Source: Chionoecetes opilio
Lineage: Eukaryota; Arthropoda; Malacostraca; Decapoda; Majidae
DNA length: 64,000 nt
Direction: 5' to 3'
Assembly: GCA_016584305.1 (NCBI GenBank)
Contig: JACEEZ010018862.1
Coordinates: 164,289 to 228,288, forward strand
How positions within the stretch are numbered: position 1 is the stretch's first letter; each line of letters starts with the position of its first letter. The translations under genes and the position numbers were made by a program. The notes under the pieces were generated by a model. The model did no database searches. It had not been told where the DNA came from and was given only the letters and a program-made list of their open reading frames with translations. This document shows, piece after piece, positions 1-9,687 of the stretch.

Positions 1-868
1 TCACCAAAACAAGAACTACCAAACAAACAGAGTGATGAGCTAAAATCTTTAGATGATGAGTCAGAGGTCACATCCGTTGAGAGGAAGAGGAAGATTAGTT
101 CTGGTCATGTTATGGACTCAAAAATTAGGAAATATGATGATATTTACCTTAACTATGGCTTTGTAGTAAGTACAAGTGAAGGTGTTGAACAGCCACAGTG
201 CGTCCTTTGCTGCAGAGTACTGTACAATGAGAGTATGAAGCCCTCCAAGTTAATTAGGCACTTCCAGGCAAAGCATTGTCAGTGCAAGGATAAGTCAAGA
301 GAATGTTTTGAGCGCAAAGCTAAAAAACTGCGCAGTGCACAAGTCGGGGTAAAGGCTACTACCATGCACTATGGATAAAAAAACTGCTTAAGATCTCATA
401 TATTGTGGCTCAGAAAATTTGCCAACAGAAAATGCCTCACACAATTTTGGAAAAATTGATCATGCCTTGTGAAATTGAAATTGTCAGGGAAATGCAAGGG
501 GATGAAAAAGCTAAGGCATTAAAAAAAATTCCAATATCAAATGACACTGAAACGCCGCATCTCATCAATGTCTGAAGACATACTGGAACAATGCACTGCA
601 CGTCTCCGTAACAATGACTTTGCCATCCAGCTGGATGAATCAACTAACAGATGTGTCCAAAATGTCACATCTACTGGCGTTTGTGCGCTATATGTGGGAG
701 AATGAATTACGAGAGGAATTTTTTTTTGGCAAAGAGATGAGAACAACAACTACAGGAATGGACGTGTTTCAAACTCTGGATGACTTTATGAAGGATAATG
801 GAATCAGTTGAAATAATTGCATCAGAATATGTACTGATGGCACCGCAGCCATGACTGGCAGGCATAAA
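1..868 (+). pseudogene. hAT transposase, ZBED5/SCAND3-like, 5' half (broken)
   Basis: The frame is open from base 1 to 378 and then breaks. It encodes a BED-type zinc finger around bases 202-290 (C-x2-C, then two His four residues apart). Past the stop, coding similarity continues through several frame changes (about 410-565, 560-720, 614-811, 815-868). It carries the hAT stretch with LDEST and CTDGTAAMTGRH motifs typical of ZBED5/SCAND3/FAM200 transposase-like proteins. The gene stops at base 868, where the 8.8-kb inserted block begins, and resumes at 9688. The true N-terminus lies left of the window. Both the internal frameshifts and the insertion make this copy inactive. The family call rests on motif order and is fairly secure; the exact subfamily is not. 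Confidence 0.8.
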
Positions 869-924
869 GAGGTGGCTACTCGCGAGGTATTTCATACCAA
901 AATGATGTTGGTATGAAGAAATCA

Positions 925-1106
925 TTTTGGTCAATCTTGGTGTGTCGCGAGTACGGTTGAGTACGATCTAAAACTTGAACTTGATTTGGGGAGCTTGGGA
1001 GTCACCCAGCGGAAGCCTTTTGTCCGGCGCCATATGTAAACAAACCCTTTTGCCTCATCCAGCTGATAATGACTTCGCCATGGCAGCGGTCTCTTTAATA
1101 CCGAAA
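925..1106. other. Unassigned sequence inside the 8.8-kb block
   Basis: No gene or repeat is recognised between the left inverted repeat and the 3' end of the CR1 element. Short ORFs here lack any family signature. Confidence 0.5.
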
Positions 1107-2062
1107 CATAAGAACATAAGAAACATACAAAATAAGGAAGTTACAAGAGGCCGCGAAGCCTACACGTGGTAGTTCCTGTCGCCTAACACTACCTACATCC
1201 ACCTTTCATCCCCATCCATGAACCTATCCAGCTCCTCTTTAAAGCTCCCTAATGACTCCGCACTAACTACCTGTCTACTGAGACCATTCCATTCATTCAC
1301 CACCCTATTGTGAACCAGTTTTTCCCTATCTCCATTCTAATTCTTACGCTTTTCCAGCTTGAATCCGTTACTTCTGTTCTACCTGGTTAAAAGCCGTAAG
1401 AACTTTTCCTACCTCTCCTTTATTAAATCCCTTTATCCACTTAAAAACTTCTATCAGATCGCCCCTTACTCTGCGTCCTCTCGAGTGAGTGTAATTTTAA
1501 TAACTTCAATCTCCTCTCATAACTAAAGTTACGCATCCCCTGTATCATTTTGGTTATCCTTCTCTGCACTGTTTCTAACAAGGCTATATCCTTCCTGTAA
1601 TATGGAGACCAAAACTGAACCGCATAGTCTAGGTGAGGCCTGACTAGAGCCAGATAAAGCTTTAGAATAACTTCCGCACTTCTACTTTTAACACCTCTGG
1701 TAATGAATCCTAATACTCTATTAGCTCTATTTCTGGCCTCAATACATTGTTTCCTAGGTCGGAGGTCTGGGCTCACCCTCACTCCAAAGGGATCTTTTTC
1801 ACCTTCTGACTTTCAGCGATACATTGCTTATGGTGTATCTATTACCAGGGTTTTTTCTACCAACATCATAACGCTGCATTTCTCAATATTAAATTCCATC
1901 TGCCATCTGACTGCCCACTCGTTAAGTTTATCTAAGTCTCCCTGCAATATGTTTACATCAGGACTGTGATCCAATAATCCTACCTAACTTAGTATCATCA
2001 GCAAACTTGCTGATATCACTGCTAAACCCACTATCCAAGTCGTTGATGTAAATAAAAAATAG

Positions 2063-2883
2063 CAGAGCTGGGATTCGGTAGATTTTTCTACCGGCCGGTA
2101 TCGGTATTCGGTAGATGAAAACGGGCCATTCGGTTCGGTATTGCGGTAGATTTCCAAAAAATATACCGACTGTTTCGGTATTTCGGTATTTCGGTTCGGT
2201 AGATTTAAAAAAAATGACTATTAGTATATAATTTGCTAACAAGAGTAGCAAAAGCATATCAGTTAGGTAACTAGATTCACTACAATACATCTACATTGAT
2301 TCCGAAAAAACTCATTTATAATTAAACATAACATTGGTACATTCATTTGAAAGTATTTGCTATTTGCCTTGGTTACTGTTTTCCCTATATCATCGATATA
2401 TCATTATATGGCACACATTTTCAACGTAATTTTTTTTAGCCACACTCCAGTGACACTCGTGTTGTGCCATATATTGCACAGGCAAACTATATCTATTATT
2501 TTCTTACAAAACTACCATAGACATTCAAAGAAGTTATATAACAATAGACTAATGTTAGTTGTACGCTGTATAATTTTTACTCACCTCAAAGTATGATAGT
2601 AATTCGGTAGTAGCGTTCTAAATGTGGAGCTCCGCAACAGAACCAACCGGTCCCGAATCCATCAGCTGACTGACTAAGTAAACAAATTGTGGTGCCATCT
2701 ATTGGCGTATTTTTCCAACTTCAATTCAATTCTACCGAAGAAATTCGTTCGGTAGATCCATTCGGTATCGGTATCGGTATCGGTAGAGGTTTGGTACCGA
2801 AGATTCGGTAGCGGTAGATAAATCTACCGCCGGTAGTACCGAAATACCGAAATACCGAATTTCATTCGGTAGTCCCAGCTCTG
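2063..2883. mobile_element. Non-autonomous hAT element with perfect 8-bp target duplication
   Basis: The element is bounded by CAGAGCTGGGA at 2063 and its complement TCCCAGCTCTG ending at 2883. It is flanked by identical 8-bp copies AAAAATAG (2055-2062 and 2884-2891). CAGRG termini plus an 8-bp duplication are the hallmark of hAT elements. The subterminal regions are packed with TTCGGTA/TACCGAA motifs in both orientations (2080-2210 and 2740-2870). The 821-bp body encodes no transposase. It sits in the CR1 RT gene. Confidence 0.9.
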
Positions 2884-3100
2884 AAAAATAGTAATGGACC
2901 CAAAACAGACCCTTGTGGAACTCCACTTGTCACCAGTCCCCATTCAGATTTAGAACCATTAATTGTAACCCTTTGTTCCCTATTACTTAGCCAAGCTCTG
3001 ATCCAATGAAGAACCTTTCCATCTATTCCATGAGCCCTAACCTTATTTAAGAGTCGGTCGTGTGGTACTTTGTCAAATGCCTTACTAAAGTCCAGATATA

Positions 3101-3693
3101 TCTATAATAATATAAGCGAAAGTGTGTGTGTGTGTGTGTGTGTGTGTGTCCGCGATAGGTGCCGCCCCCCGTGCCCCAATCCCATCATATGGCACAGTTT
3201 TGGAACCAGGTCGACCAGGGGCAACTTTTAAGCCCACTTATGAGATGATCCAATCACTTTATTTTTTATTTTTTTAGCAGCCTATTAGCGAGAATTGTGA
3301 AAAAAAATGTGGGTTGCGAGAATTGAGGAAACCTTGATGTAGGGTGATGGGTAATGGGTGAGTGAATGGGTGGGGTGATGGGTGAGTGAATGGGTTGGGG
3401 GTGATGGGTGATGGGTGAGGGAATAGGTGGGGGGTGATGGGTAATGGGTGAGTGAATGGGTGTGTGGTGATGGGTAATGGGTGAGTGAATGGGTGGGGGG
3501 TGATGGGTAATGGGTGAGTGAATGGGTGGGGGGTGATGGGTAAGGCGTTAATACATACATTTCTACATCCATGATTTCAGGAAAGTTTGAAGGGGCTATC
3601 TGGAGAGTCTGTGTTTGGTGGGCTTTCGGCCCACCAATAGCCCTCCGCAGGAGCTAGCCAAAAAGGCCGCCCGGAGGGCGGCTTTGCGGCTAG
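3101..3693 (+). mobile_element. Non-autonomous Helitron, copy 1
   Basis: The 5' end is TCTATAATAATATAAGCG preceded by A (3100). The 3' end is CTAG (3690-3693) followed by T. A GC-rich hairpin (CGCCC GGA GGGCG) lies about 10 bases before CTAG. These are the standard Helitron ends with A^T insertion and no duplication. The flanks join into an uninterrupted CR1 RT reading frame. Internal parts are a GT tract, a conserved leader (GCATATGGCAC-like), a T-run, a minisatellite of about 30-bp GATGGGTAATGGGTGAGTGA units and a GGTGGGCC palindrome zone. No Rep/helicase is encoded. Confidence 0.9.
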
Positions 3694-4594
3694 TAATATC
3701 GTAATCCTTATCATTATCTGCCGTCTCATAAACTTTCCTATAAAAACTCAATAAATTGGTGAGACATGACCTACCCTTGGTGAATCCATGTTGTAAATCA
3801 TTGATCAAACAATGTTTATCTAAGTGCTCTCTAATGTTTTTTGCAATAATAGATTCCAATAATTTACCCACCACTGATGTTAGACTTACGGGTCGATAAT
3901 TTGACTTTAGTCCTCTGTCTCCCTTCTTAAATATGGGAACAACATTTCCTTTCCTCCACAATAATGGCACATCGCCTATCTCAACCGATTTCCTAAAAAG
4001 TGCACTTAACGACTCACTAACAACCTCCTTGCATTCCTTTAATACCCTGGGATACACTTCATCTGGTCCTGGCGAGTTAAAATTTTTCATTTTATCTATA
4101 CCCTCTTCCACCATTTCCCTAGTTATCACAATATCTTTGAGTTTCTCCTCATCGCTTCCTTTGAACATCTGTTCACTATCAGGTATCGTCTGTGTATCCT
4201 CCTCCGTAAAAACACTTCAGAAATAATCATTTAGACTCTTACACATATCTCTCCATCCGTTTTAAGACCTCACCCTGTCCTGATCTTAACGGCCCAACTA
4301 TTTCCCTTGTCTTTGTTTTATATACCTGATAGAACCCTTTGGGTCCCTTTTCGTCCTGTCCTGCTACTTTAATTCATAATTGTTCTTTTAGCAACTCGAG
4401 TTTAATTCTTCACTGTCCTTGCCATCACGTTATACTGTTCTTTGTTTACCAATCCTGCCTTGAACCTTAGATAAATGTTTCTTTTTACTTCAATGTTGTG
4501 TTTTAAATTGGTGGTCATCCATTTTAGATCACTCTTTCTGGACCTTATTTCCCTATAAGGAATATTTCTTTTCTGTCCGTCAATTATATTCCTT

Positions 4595-4745
4595 ACAAAT
4601 GAGGTATAATCCTCCTCAACCCCATCCTCACTTACATTTCTAACCTCTCTAATTACCTCCTCAGCCCTGACTTCACTTCCCTGTCTAACCGCTCTAATTA
4701 CCTCCTCAGCCATGACCTCACTTCCATATCTAAACGCGCCAATTA
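4595..4745 (-). repeat. 45-bp in-frame tandem repeats in the CR1 linker
   Basis: Between endonuclease and RT the minus frame contains three consecutive 15-residue units, the first two reading R-x-GSEV-x-AEEVIR-x-V and the third diverged. At the DNA level this is a 45-bp period built around TAATTACCTCCTCAGCC on the plus strand. Slightly upstream the phrase HLEVI is also duplicated. The period is a multiple of three, so the frame is preserved. Confidence 0.7.
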
Positions 4746-4919
4746 CCTCCAGGTGCCTTCCTAATCTTTCATAATTGGCCTTTCCAGCTGTCATCGCCCT
4801 GTCGTTATCCTGGGAAACTTTCTTCCCCTCCATCCCACACCTCTTATTAATAACCTCCAGGTGTCTTCTTGATCCTGCATAATTGGCCTTTCTGAAATTA
4901 GGTATTCGATGCTTATTGC

Positions 4920-5565
4920 CACTTAATTTTCCAACTTCCCATTTTAAGCTAAATCTGATCTTATAATGGTCGCTATTATCTAAATTCCCACCGACCTCCA
5001 CATTTGTAACTAAATCGTCTCTATTTGTCAGCAATAGATCTAGAATATTATCTCCTCTAGTAGGCTCCTTGATTGCTTGACTTAGGAAGTTATCCTGGAT
5101 TATATTTAACAATTCATCTGCGTCGCTGTCACCTATGATTAAATCTCAGTCTATATTCTTAAGATTAAAATCTCCCACCACGCATAGTCGATTATATCTG
5201 CAGGCCTTGTTTATTTCTTCCCATATAGGAGCTGAATCCTCTTTACATAAGTTTGGAGGCCTATACACTACACCCAAAACCATTTTCTCAGTTCCCTCCG
5301 TAACCTCTACCCATATAGACTCTATGCTGTCATCTGTTTTTATAACATTACTAACACAACACTGCAATGCATCTCTTGCATAAAGCGCAACTCCTTCACC
5401 TCGTCTGCCTACTCTGTCCTTGTAAAATAACTTAGACCCAGCTATCTCGACTTCCGGATTAAATACCTTTCCTGACATATCCAACCATGTTTCTGTTAAT
5501 GCTATTATATCAAAATCCTCTACACTATTTATTCCTCTCAGGAAATCTATCTTGTTTAAAATACT
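4920..5565 (-). pseudogene. CR1 ORF2 endonuclease domain (APE-like)
   Basis: The minus-strand frames show the apurinic-endonuclease-like domain of non-LTR elements. Visible are IIALTETWLD with the catalytic Glu, GVALYARD, VVYRPP, VVGDFNLKNID and, after one frame change near 5112-5146, LLLTN followed by SDH (NSDHYK), which supplies the last Asp-His pair. The order matches CR1/L2/Jockey endonucleases that nick target DNA for priming. A break at about 5112-5146 separates it from the linker frame. Confidence 0.8.
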
Positions 5566-5732
5566 TCTACAGTTTGTTTAGTAAACTTTCAAGCAACTCC
5601 TCTTCTTTTTGTCAATTTTCCCTTTATTTTTAACTAAACCCCTCCTCTCTCTCTTCTTACGAATCACTTTAGTTCCCTGCCTTCTGATACTCCTCCTAGT
5701 GTCGCAAGTTTCCTTTACCCCGACCCCAGTGT

Positions 5733-6178
5733 CTAAACCCCGGTTCTCAGTCTTAAAAAAGCCTGCAGTGCATCTACCTCCCTTTCAAGGGATTCAGACA
5801 AGATCTGAACTCCTTTCCTCGAAAAGTGCACCCCATCCCTGCGGTAGAGGTGGTTATGCCCAAAAAAGAGGTCCCAGCTGTCTACAAAGGCCCAACAATT
5901 GTCTTTGCAATGAAGTGCCAGCCGGCAATTCATTGCAATAGCCCTGGAGTACCACAAGTCGTCAACAAAGCGTCTTGGAAGGACACCACACACCACAGGG
6001 AACCCACCCCTGTCCCTAACTTTACCTACAGCTTCCTTGAACCGCCGTAGCAATTCCTCACTTCTTACACACTCAACATCATTTCCCCCAGCGCTCAGGC
6101 AGACGATGGGCTTTTTCCCTTGGTCCGCCATGCACTCAACTATCTTGTCACTAACATAACCTATCCCCTTCCCTAGAT
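5733..6178 (-). pseudogene. CR1 ORF1, esterase (SGNH hydrolase-like) domain, 5'-truncated
   Basis: The minus-strand frame carries an SGNH/GDSL-type hydrolase core with GGND (in LSAGGNDV) and the C-terminal DGVHFSRKG block that supplies the Asp and His of the catalytic triad. Esterase domains in ORF1 are an established trait of CR1-type non-LTR retrotransposons. The frame ends at a stop at 5733, upstream of the endonuclease frame. Its 5' part is lost where an AT-rich ACCGAAATA tract begins at about 6178, so the block carrying the catalytic Ser (GDS) is not seen. The role in retrotransposition is not settled in general. Confidence 0.75.
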
Positions 6179-6420
6179 ATACCGAAATAACCCTGAAAAC
6201 ATACCGAAATATATAAAAAGATACAGAAAGACGCATTTCAATGTATGTATTATGTCTCAATACCAAAATATGATATAAAGAGTATACTGTACATATATTT
6301 CAAAAACGTATTTTGGTGTATTTCGGTATTAACTCTTAATACCGAAATACATCCAAACACATACCCAAATATACCGTATGTGGTATGTATTTCGGTGTAT
6401 TTCGGTAGAGACACTCCCAT
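6179..6420. repeat. AT-rich ACCGAAATA / TATTTCGGT repeat tract
   Basis: Dense copies of TACCGAAATA and its complement alternate over this stretch, with the two ends inverted relative to each other (TAGATATACCGAAATA at the left, TATTTCGGTAGAGA at the right). This resembles the subterminal motifs of the hAT element at 2063-2883, so it may be a relative that inserted at the 5' boundary of the CR1. No target duplication was found. Confidence 0.5.
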
Positions 6421-6599
6421 GGCAGCACACGGCATGGTAAAAATGGACGAGGACTGCGCGTTCATTTTCTGTGATACTGACTAGGTTTTCCTTGCATAAA
6501 AGTAGTACTTTTTCTGATGGAGGTATTTTAATGGGAAATATTCCGCAGAAGTTGGCGGCGCCAACCACCCGGGCAATCGCGCACCATCAAATTAGTTTT

Positions 6600-6722
6600 T
6601 TTTAACCTAAATAGCTCAACAAAACCTAACCCAAAACTACCCTAAGTCTAACATAACCTAAACCAAACCTTAACATATAACCTAAATCTAACCTAACCAA
6701 AACTAAACTAACTTAACTCAGC
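6600..6722 (-). repeat. Degenerate telomere-like CCTAA tract
   Basis: Repeated AACCTAA-type words (arthropod telomere motif TTAGG read on the other strand) with heavy divergence. Similar short tracts occur at about 8186-8225, 8755-8835, 22128-22150, 51360-51405 and 61945-61965. An interstitial relic or spread by a mobile repeat is more likely than a telomere. Confidence 0.6.
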
Positions 6723-6950
6723 AATTATTATATGAAAATAAGTTATATTTTTGGTTTCCGGAAGTGAATAACTATTGCACAATATACTAAACCGAAAATA
6801 ATAGAGAAAAAGTAAGCTGTGAGGCCTGTAAAGTCTGTGCTGACGGCGGTAGCGACCGCGCAGTTCTCGTCTATTATAATAACCCATTGCGATGAGACAT
6901 GATGAGGCATTTTGATGGCCACGTGACAGTTCAAATAAGTTTATTTACAT

Positions 6951-7337
6951 CAAGTATAGACGTCCAGCCTCTGGCCCCTTTGCTTTTGGTTCAGTTCTTG
7001 CGGCTGGAACGTGACAGCGAGCCACGTTCCAGCCAATTAACTCATTACGTGAATTACTCATTAAGGGCTTGTTTTATGCAAAAAGTTTGTTCCACAGACC
7101 CCCCATATTGATTTTGACAGCACTACTTGGATGTCGAATGTCAGCTCAATCCGACAATAATTAGGAGTAGTTTACGCTAATTACTCATTAAGGGCTTGTT
7201 TTACGCAAAAACATTCTTCCGACGACCCCCATTGATTTTGATTACTTGCATGTCAAATTTCAGCTCAATCCGATAATAATTAGGGGTAGTTATACACTTT
7301 TAGGCGGAAACTTGATTCCACGGGTCTTATGGTAAGC
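6951..7337 (+). repeat. About 390-bp direct repeat, copy 1
   Basis: This segment, starting CAAGTATAGACGTCCAGCC and ending at TCTTATGGTAAGC, recurs almost unchanged at 7404-7793. Each copy contains two sub-repeats of about 130 bp around TTACTCATTAAGGGCTTGTT ... GACCCCCATTGATTTTGA ... CAATCCGATAATAATTAGG. A local palindrome GGCTGGAACGT / ACGTTCCAGCC lies near the start. No coding frame is convincing. Confidence 0.85.
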
Positions 7338-7403
7338 CATACCCCTGTCAATTAATGATAGGATTTCCAAGATCTTCCCATGATAATCAGAGTGTTCACT
7401 TTA

Positions 7404-7793
7404 TCAAGTATAGACGTCCAGCCTCTGGCCCCTTTGCTTTTGGCTTAGTTCTTGCGGCTGGAACGTAACAGCGAGCCACGTTCCAGCCAATTAACTCATT
7501 ACGTGAATTACTCATTAAGGGCTTGTTCTATGCAAAAAATTTGTTTAGACAGACCCCCATTGATTTTGACAGCACTACATGCATGTCGAATTTCAGCTCA
7601 ATCCGACAATAATTAAGAGTAGTTTACGCTTATTACTCATTAAGGGCTTGTTTTACGCAAAACGTTTTACCCGACGACCCCCATTGATTTTGACAGCACT
7701 ACTTGCATGTCAAATTTCAGCTCAATCCGATAATATTTAGGAGTAGTTATACACTTTTAGGCGGAAACTTGGTTCCACGGGTCTTATGGTAAG
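7404..7793 (+). repeat. About 390-bp direct repeat, copy 2, with hairpin at its right edge
   Basis: Second copy of the 6951-7337 unit, separated by 66 bp of different sequence. Immediately after it, 7795-7817 forms a perfect hairpin (GACAGCGAGC, 3-base loop, GCTCGCTGTC). Differences between copies are mostly single substitutions, so the duplication is moderately recent. Confidence 0.85.
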
Positions 7794-8019
7794 CGACAGC
7801 GAGCGAAGCTCGCTGTCAATAAAGTTACCATTCCCAATTAAGTTCCCTGACGAGGAAGTGACTCATCTTAGGGAAGGACTGCACACAGACATAAGTGAAT
7901 GAAGTTGGGGAGGCACTTGTGTCGCACTGGAATCATAGCGGAGGATAAAGGGAAACATTGCTTAAGAAACAAGTACTTTATTCCAATTTAGTTTTAGCCC
8001 GTGGGCATCTTCAGAGGAA

Positions 8020-8105
8020 TTTGGATCACAGGCCAATCTGCTATATGGAGATCCAGGAGCTCCATTGCCTGTTACAGATAAAGCTGATTGGCCTGCGATC
8101 CTGCC
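8020..8105. repeat. Short inverted repeat GGATC-CAGGCCAAT
   Basis: GGATCACAGGCCAATCTGC near 8021 is matched by an inverted copy near 8083-8102 with about two mismatches, enclosing about 45 bp. It could fold into a long hairpin or mark the ends of a tiny element. Confidence 0.5.
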
Positions 8106-8329
8106 GCCCATCGTACTCCCTGATTGGCGAGAAGTATTCAAGTGTTATGTCTTATACAAATAGGGATAACTATTCATTCATTCACTAACCTAACCTTGAC
8201 ATTTGTCACCTAACCTAACCTTACCTTACTAAGCATTGCAAGCTATTGATGGTATTTAATCTCTAAATGCAGAAACACGGGTAAAAGATGATTACATGTA
8301 AATATTGGGTCCTGTAATATCAAGATCAG

Positions 8330-9035
8330 TAATTGGAACTGTCGCCGAAAATAGGAACATTGCCGGACGTGAAAAATTAGTTAAATTTGTACTTTCAACC
8401 AGTAATGGAGTATGAGGTCAAAATTACTCTTTTCCCATGTATTATGATATGTTAAGACTGATGCTCACATTAAGAACGTCGGAAATGCTTTATTTTGCAG
8501 TTATCTCCCCCTTCATAACAAACCTGGGGACCCGTCGGGTTTTGGGCGGGGAAAATGGCAACTAGTAGTTTTGAACTGATAGTATATTATGTGGATGACG
8601 TAAGATGTATCCGGTAAACACTCTACGGAATAACATAAGCCCGAAAATATATACAAATTAAATAACTGATAAAGTCTACGGGAATTACTTACCTATTCCT
8701 CGAAAAATCTCAACGGTTAAACCAGTTTAATACAGTACATGGACATTGGTTATTTAACCTAACACAACTGGGGGGAGCGGGCGCCCGGATCCCCCCCCGC
8801 TGGTTCACTAACCTAACCTGGGCGTTGGTCGAGAAGTCTAACCTAAAGCAGGGAAAAAGGCGAGATAACTGCAATATGATGCATTTCCAACGACTTTGAG
8901 TGCCATCATCATTCTTAACGCATCAAAATACATAGGAAAAGAGTACTTTCAACCTCTTACTTTACTGGTTGTAAGTTCCAAATTACCAAAAATTGAAACA
9001 CTCGCCTACGGCGGGAACAGTTCCAGTTATCGTGT
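8330..9035. mobile_element. Foldback-type element with arms of about 180 bp
   Basis: Left arm at about 8330-8520 (AATTGGAACTGT ... GTACTTTCAACCAGTAA ... GCAGTTATCTC) reappears inverted at about 8853-9035. The arms differ at many positions but align over most of their length. The centre (8521-8852) holds a GC-rich hairpin-like run GGGGGGAGCGGGC / CCCCCCCCGCTGG and CCTAACC words. No ORF is recognised. This looks like a non-autonomous DNA transposon; superfamily and target duplication are unknown. Confidence 0.6.
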
Positions 9036-9054
9036 TCACAATGTCTGTTTCTCC

Positions 9055-9460
9055 TTACGAACCTAACTCACTTCATTCACCTTATTTAAAGCCGTCATCA
9101 CCCATAAAAAGTCACTTTCATACAATTTCATTGTCGACTGAGAGCCTCCCAAAACACACAACAACATGGAGCTCTAATTTCGTGTCTTTGTGATATTCAC
9201 GCCAGTATTTTCTAAGTGTACTTCATCTATGACACCTAACTCACTTCATTCAACTTATTTAAGCATCTCATCTTCCATAACAAGTCACACATGGAACAAT
9301 TAAAATATCGAAGAGGACCTCCAAGCCACAGATTAATAGCGTACCGATATTTCATGTTTCACTAATGTTTACCCGGGTATCTACATATGTGCTTCTCCTG
9401 CCACACCTAACACACTTCCTTCTATTTGTTTAATGTCCTAATCTTACACGGTACTTGCAT
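9055..9460 (+). repeat. Degenerate tandem repeat, period about 175 bp
   Basis: The phrase CCTAAC(T/A)CACTTC(A/C)TTC followed by TATTT.TTTAA recurs at about 9060, 9235 and 9405. The intervening sequence is only loosely alike. About 2.3 copies are present. Confidence 0.55.
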
Positions 9461-9687
9461 TTCGAGGGAGATAATGTCCGTAGTGGGAGACTTGTAAAGA
9501 TGCGGAGGAAGACGCCATTTTATTCAAGTTGCACTTGAATATCGAAAACACCTCTGGAGCAATGTTGAATATGGACCATATCAAGTGCGAAAACATGCTC
9601 CAAAGCGCGCGCGAGGACAGAATCAAATCAAGATCGACCAAGTTTTTTCAAGATTCTTGATGCAAATGCCTCGCGAGTAGCCACCTC

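Larger units (their letters stand above)
1441..4168 (-). pseudogene. CR1 ORF2 reverse transcriptase, interrupted twice
   Basis: RT motifs in order on the minus strand: SPGPDE and YRPVSLTS with QHGFTKGRS (3694-4168); YLDFSKAFDKVPH carrying a catalytic Asp, then GVPQGSVLGPLL (2892-3100); YINDLD and FADDTKLGRI with the catalytic Asp pair (about 1970-2062); and the C-terminal RPHLDYAVQFWSP and RRITKMI region (1441-1782). The Helitron lies inside the codons of the first catalytic block and the hAT MITE lies between GPLLFF and YINDLD. Apart from these and some stops downstream of 1970, the catalytic core is well kept, which suggests the insertions are not ancient. Confidence 0.85.
1107..6178 (-). 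mobile_element. CR1-type LINE, 5'-truncated, with two insertions
   Basis: Read on the minus strand, the element runs from an ORF1 esterase domain (6178-5733) through an endonuclease (about 5565-4920), a linker and a reverse transcriptase (about 4170-1440), to a 3' tail containing ATTCTTATG-like repeats at 1107-1125. The gene order, SGNH-type ORF1 and tail type fit the CR1 clade. Two later insertions sit inside the RT: a hAT MITE at 2063-2883 and a Helitron at 3101-3693. Without them the RT motifs line up in order. Fragments of the same 3' end occur near 27108 and 38755. Stops and frame changes are present, so the copy is presumably dead. Confidence 0.85.
869..9687. mobile_element. 8.8-kb inserted block with inverted-repeat ends
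   Basis: This block separates the two halves of the hAT transposase. Its ends are a perfect 19-bp inverted repeat, GAGGTGGCTACTCGCGAGG at 869-887 and its complement at 9669-9687. Weaker similarity continues a few bases inward and again around TTGGTC(A/G)ATCTTG. The left end also has a hairpin (TTCATACCAA / TTGGTATGAA, about 890-925). No clear target duplication is visible: only AT or CAT is shared by the flanks. No transposase is recognised inside. The contents are a CR1 LINE and assorted repeats, so this is either a large class II element or the product of several events. The superfamily is unknown. Confidence 0.6.

Noticed and set aside
6600..6722. True telomere
   Set aside because: CCTAA words are too diverged and the tract is internal, flanked by ordinary repeats.
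869..9687. Polinton/Maverick or other large self-synthesising transposon
   Set aside because: No DNA polymerase B, integrase, ATPase or capsid-like frames were seen, and the ends do not match the usual AG start with a 6-bp duplication.
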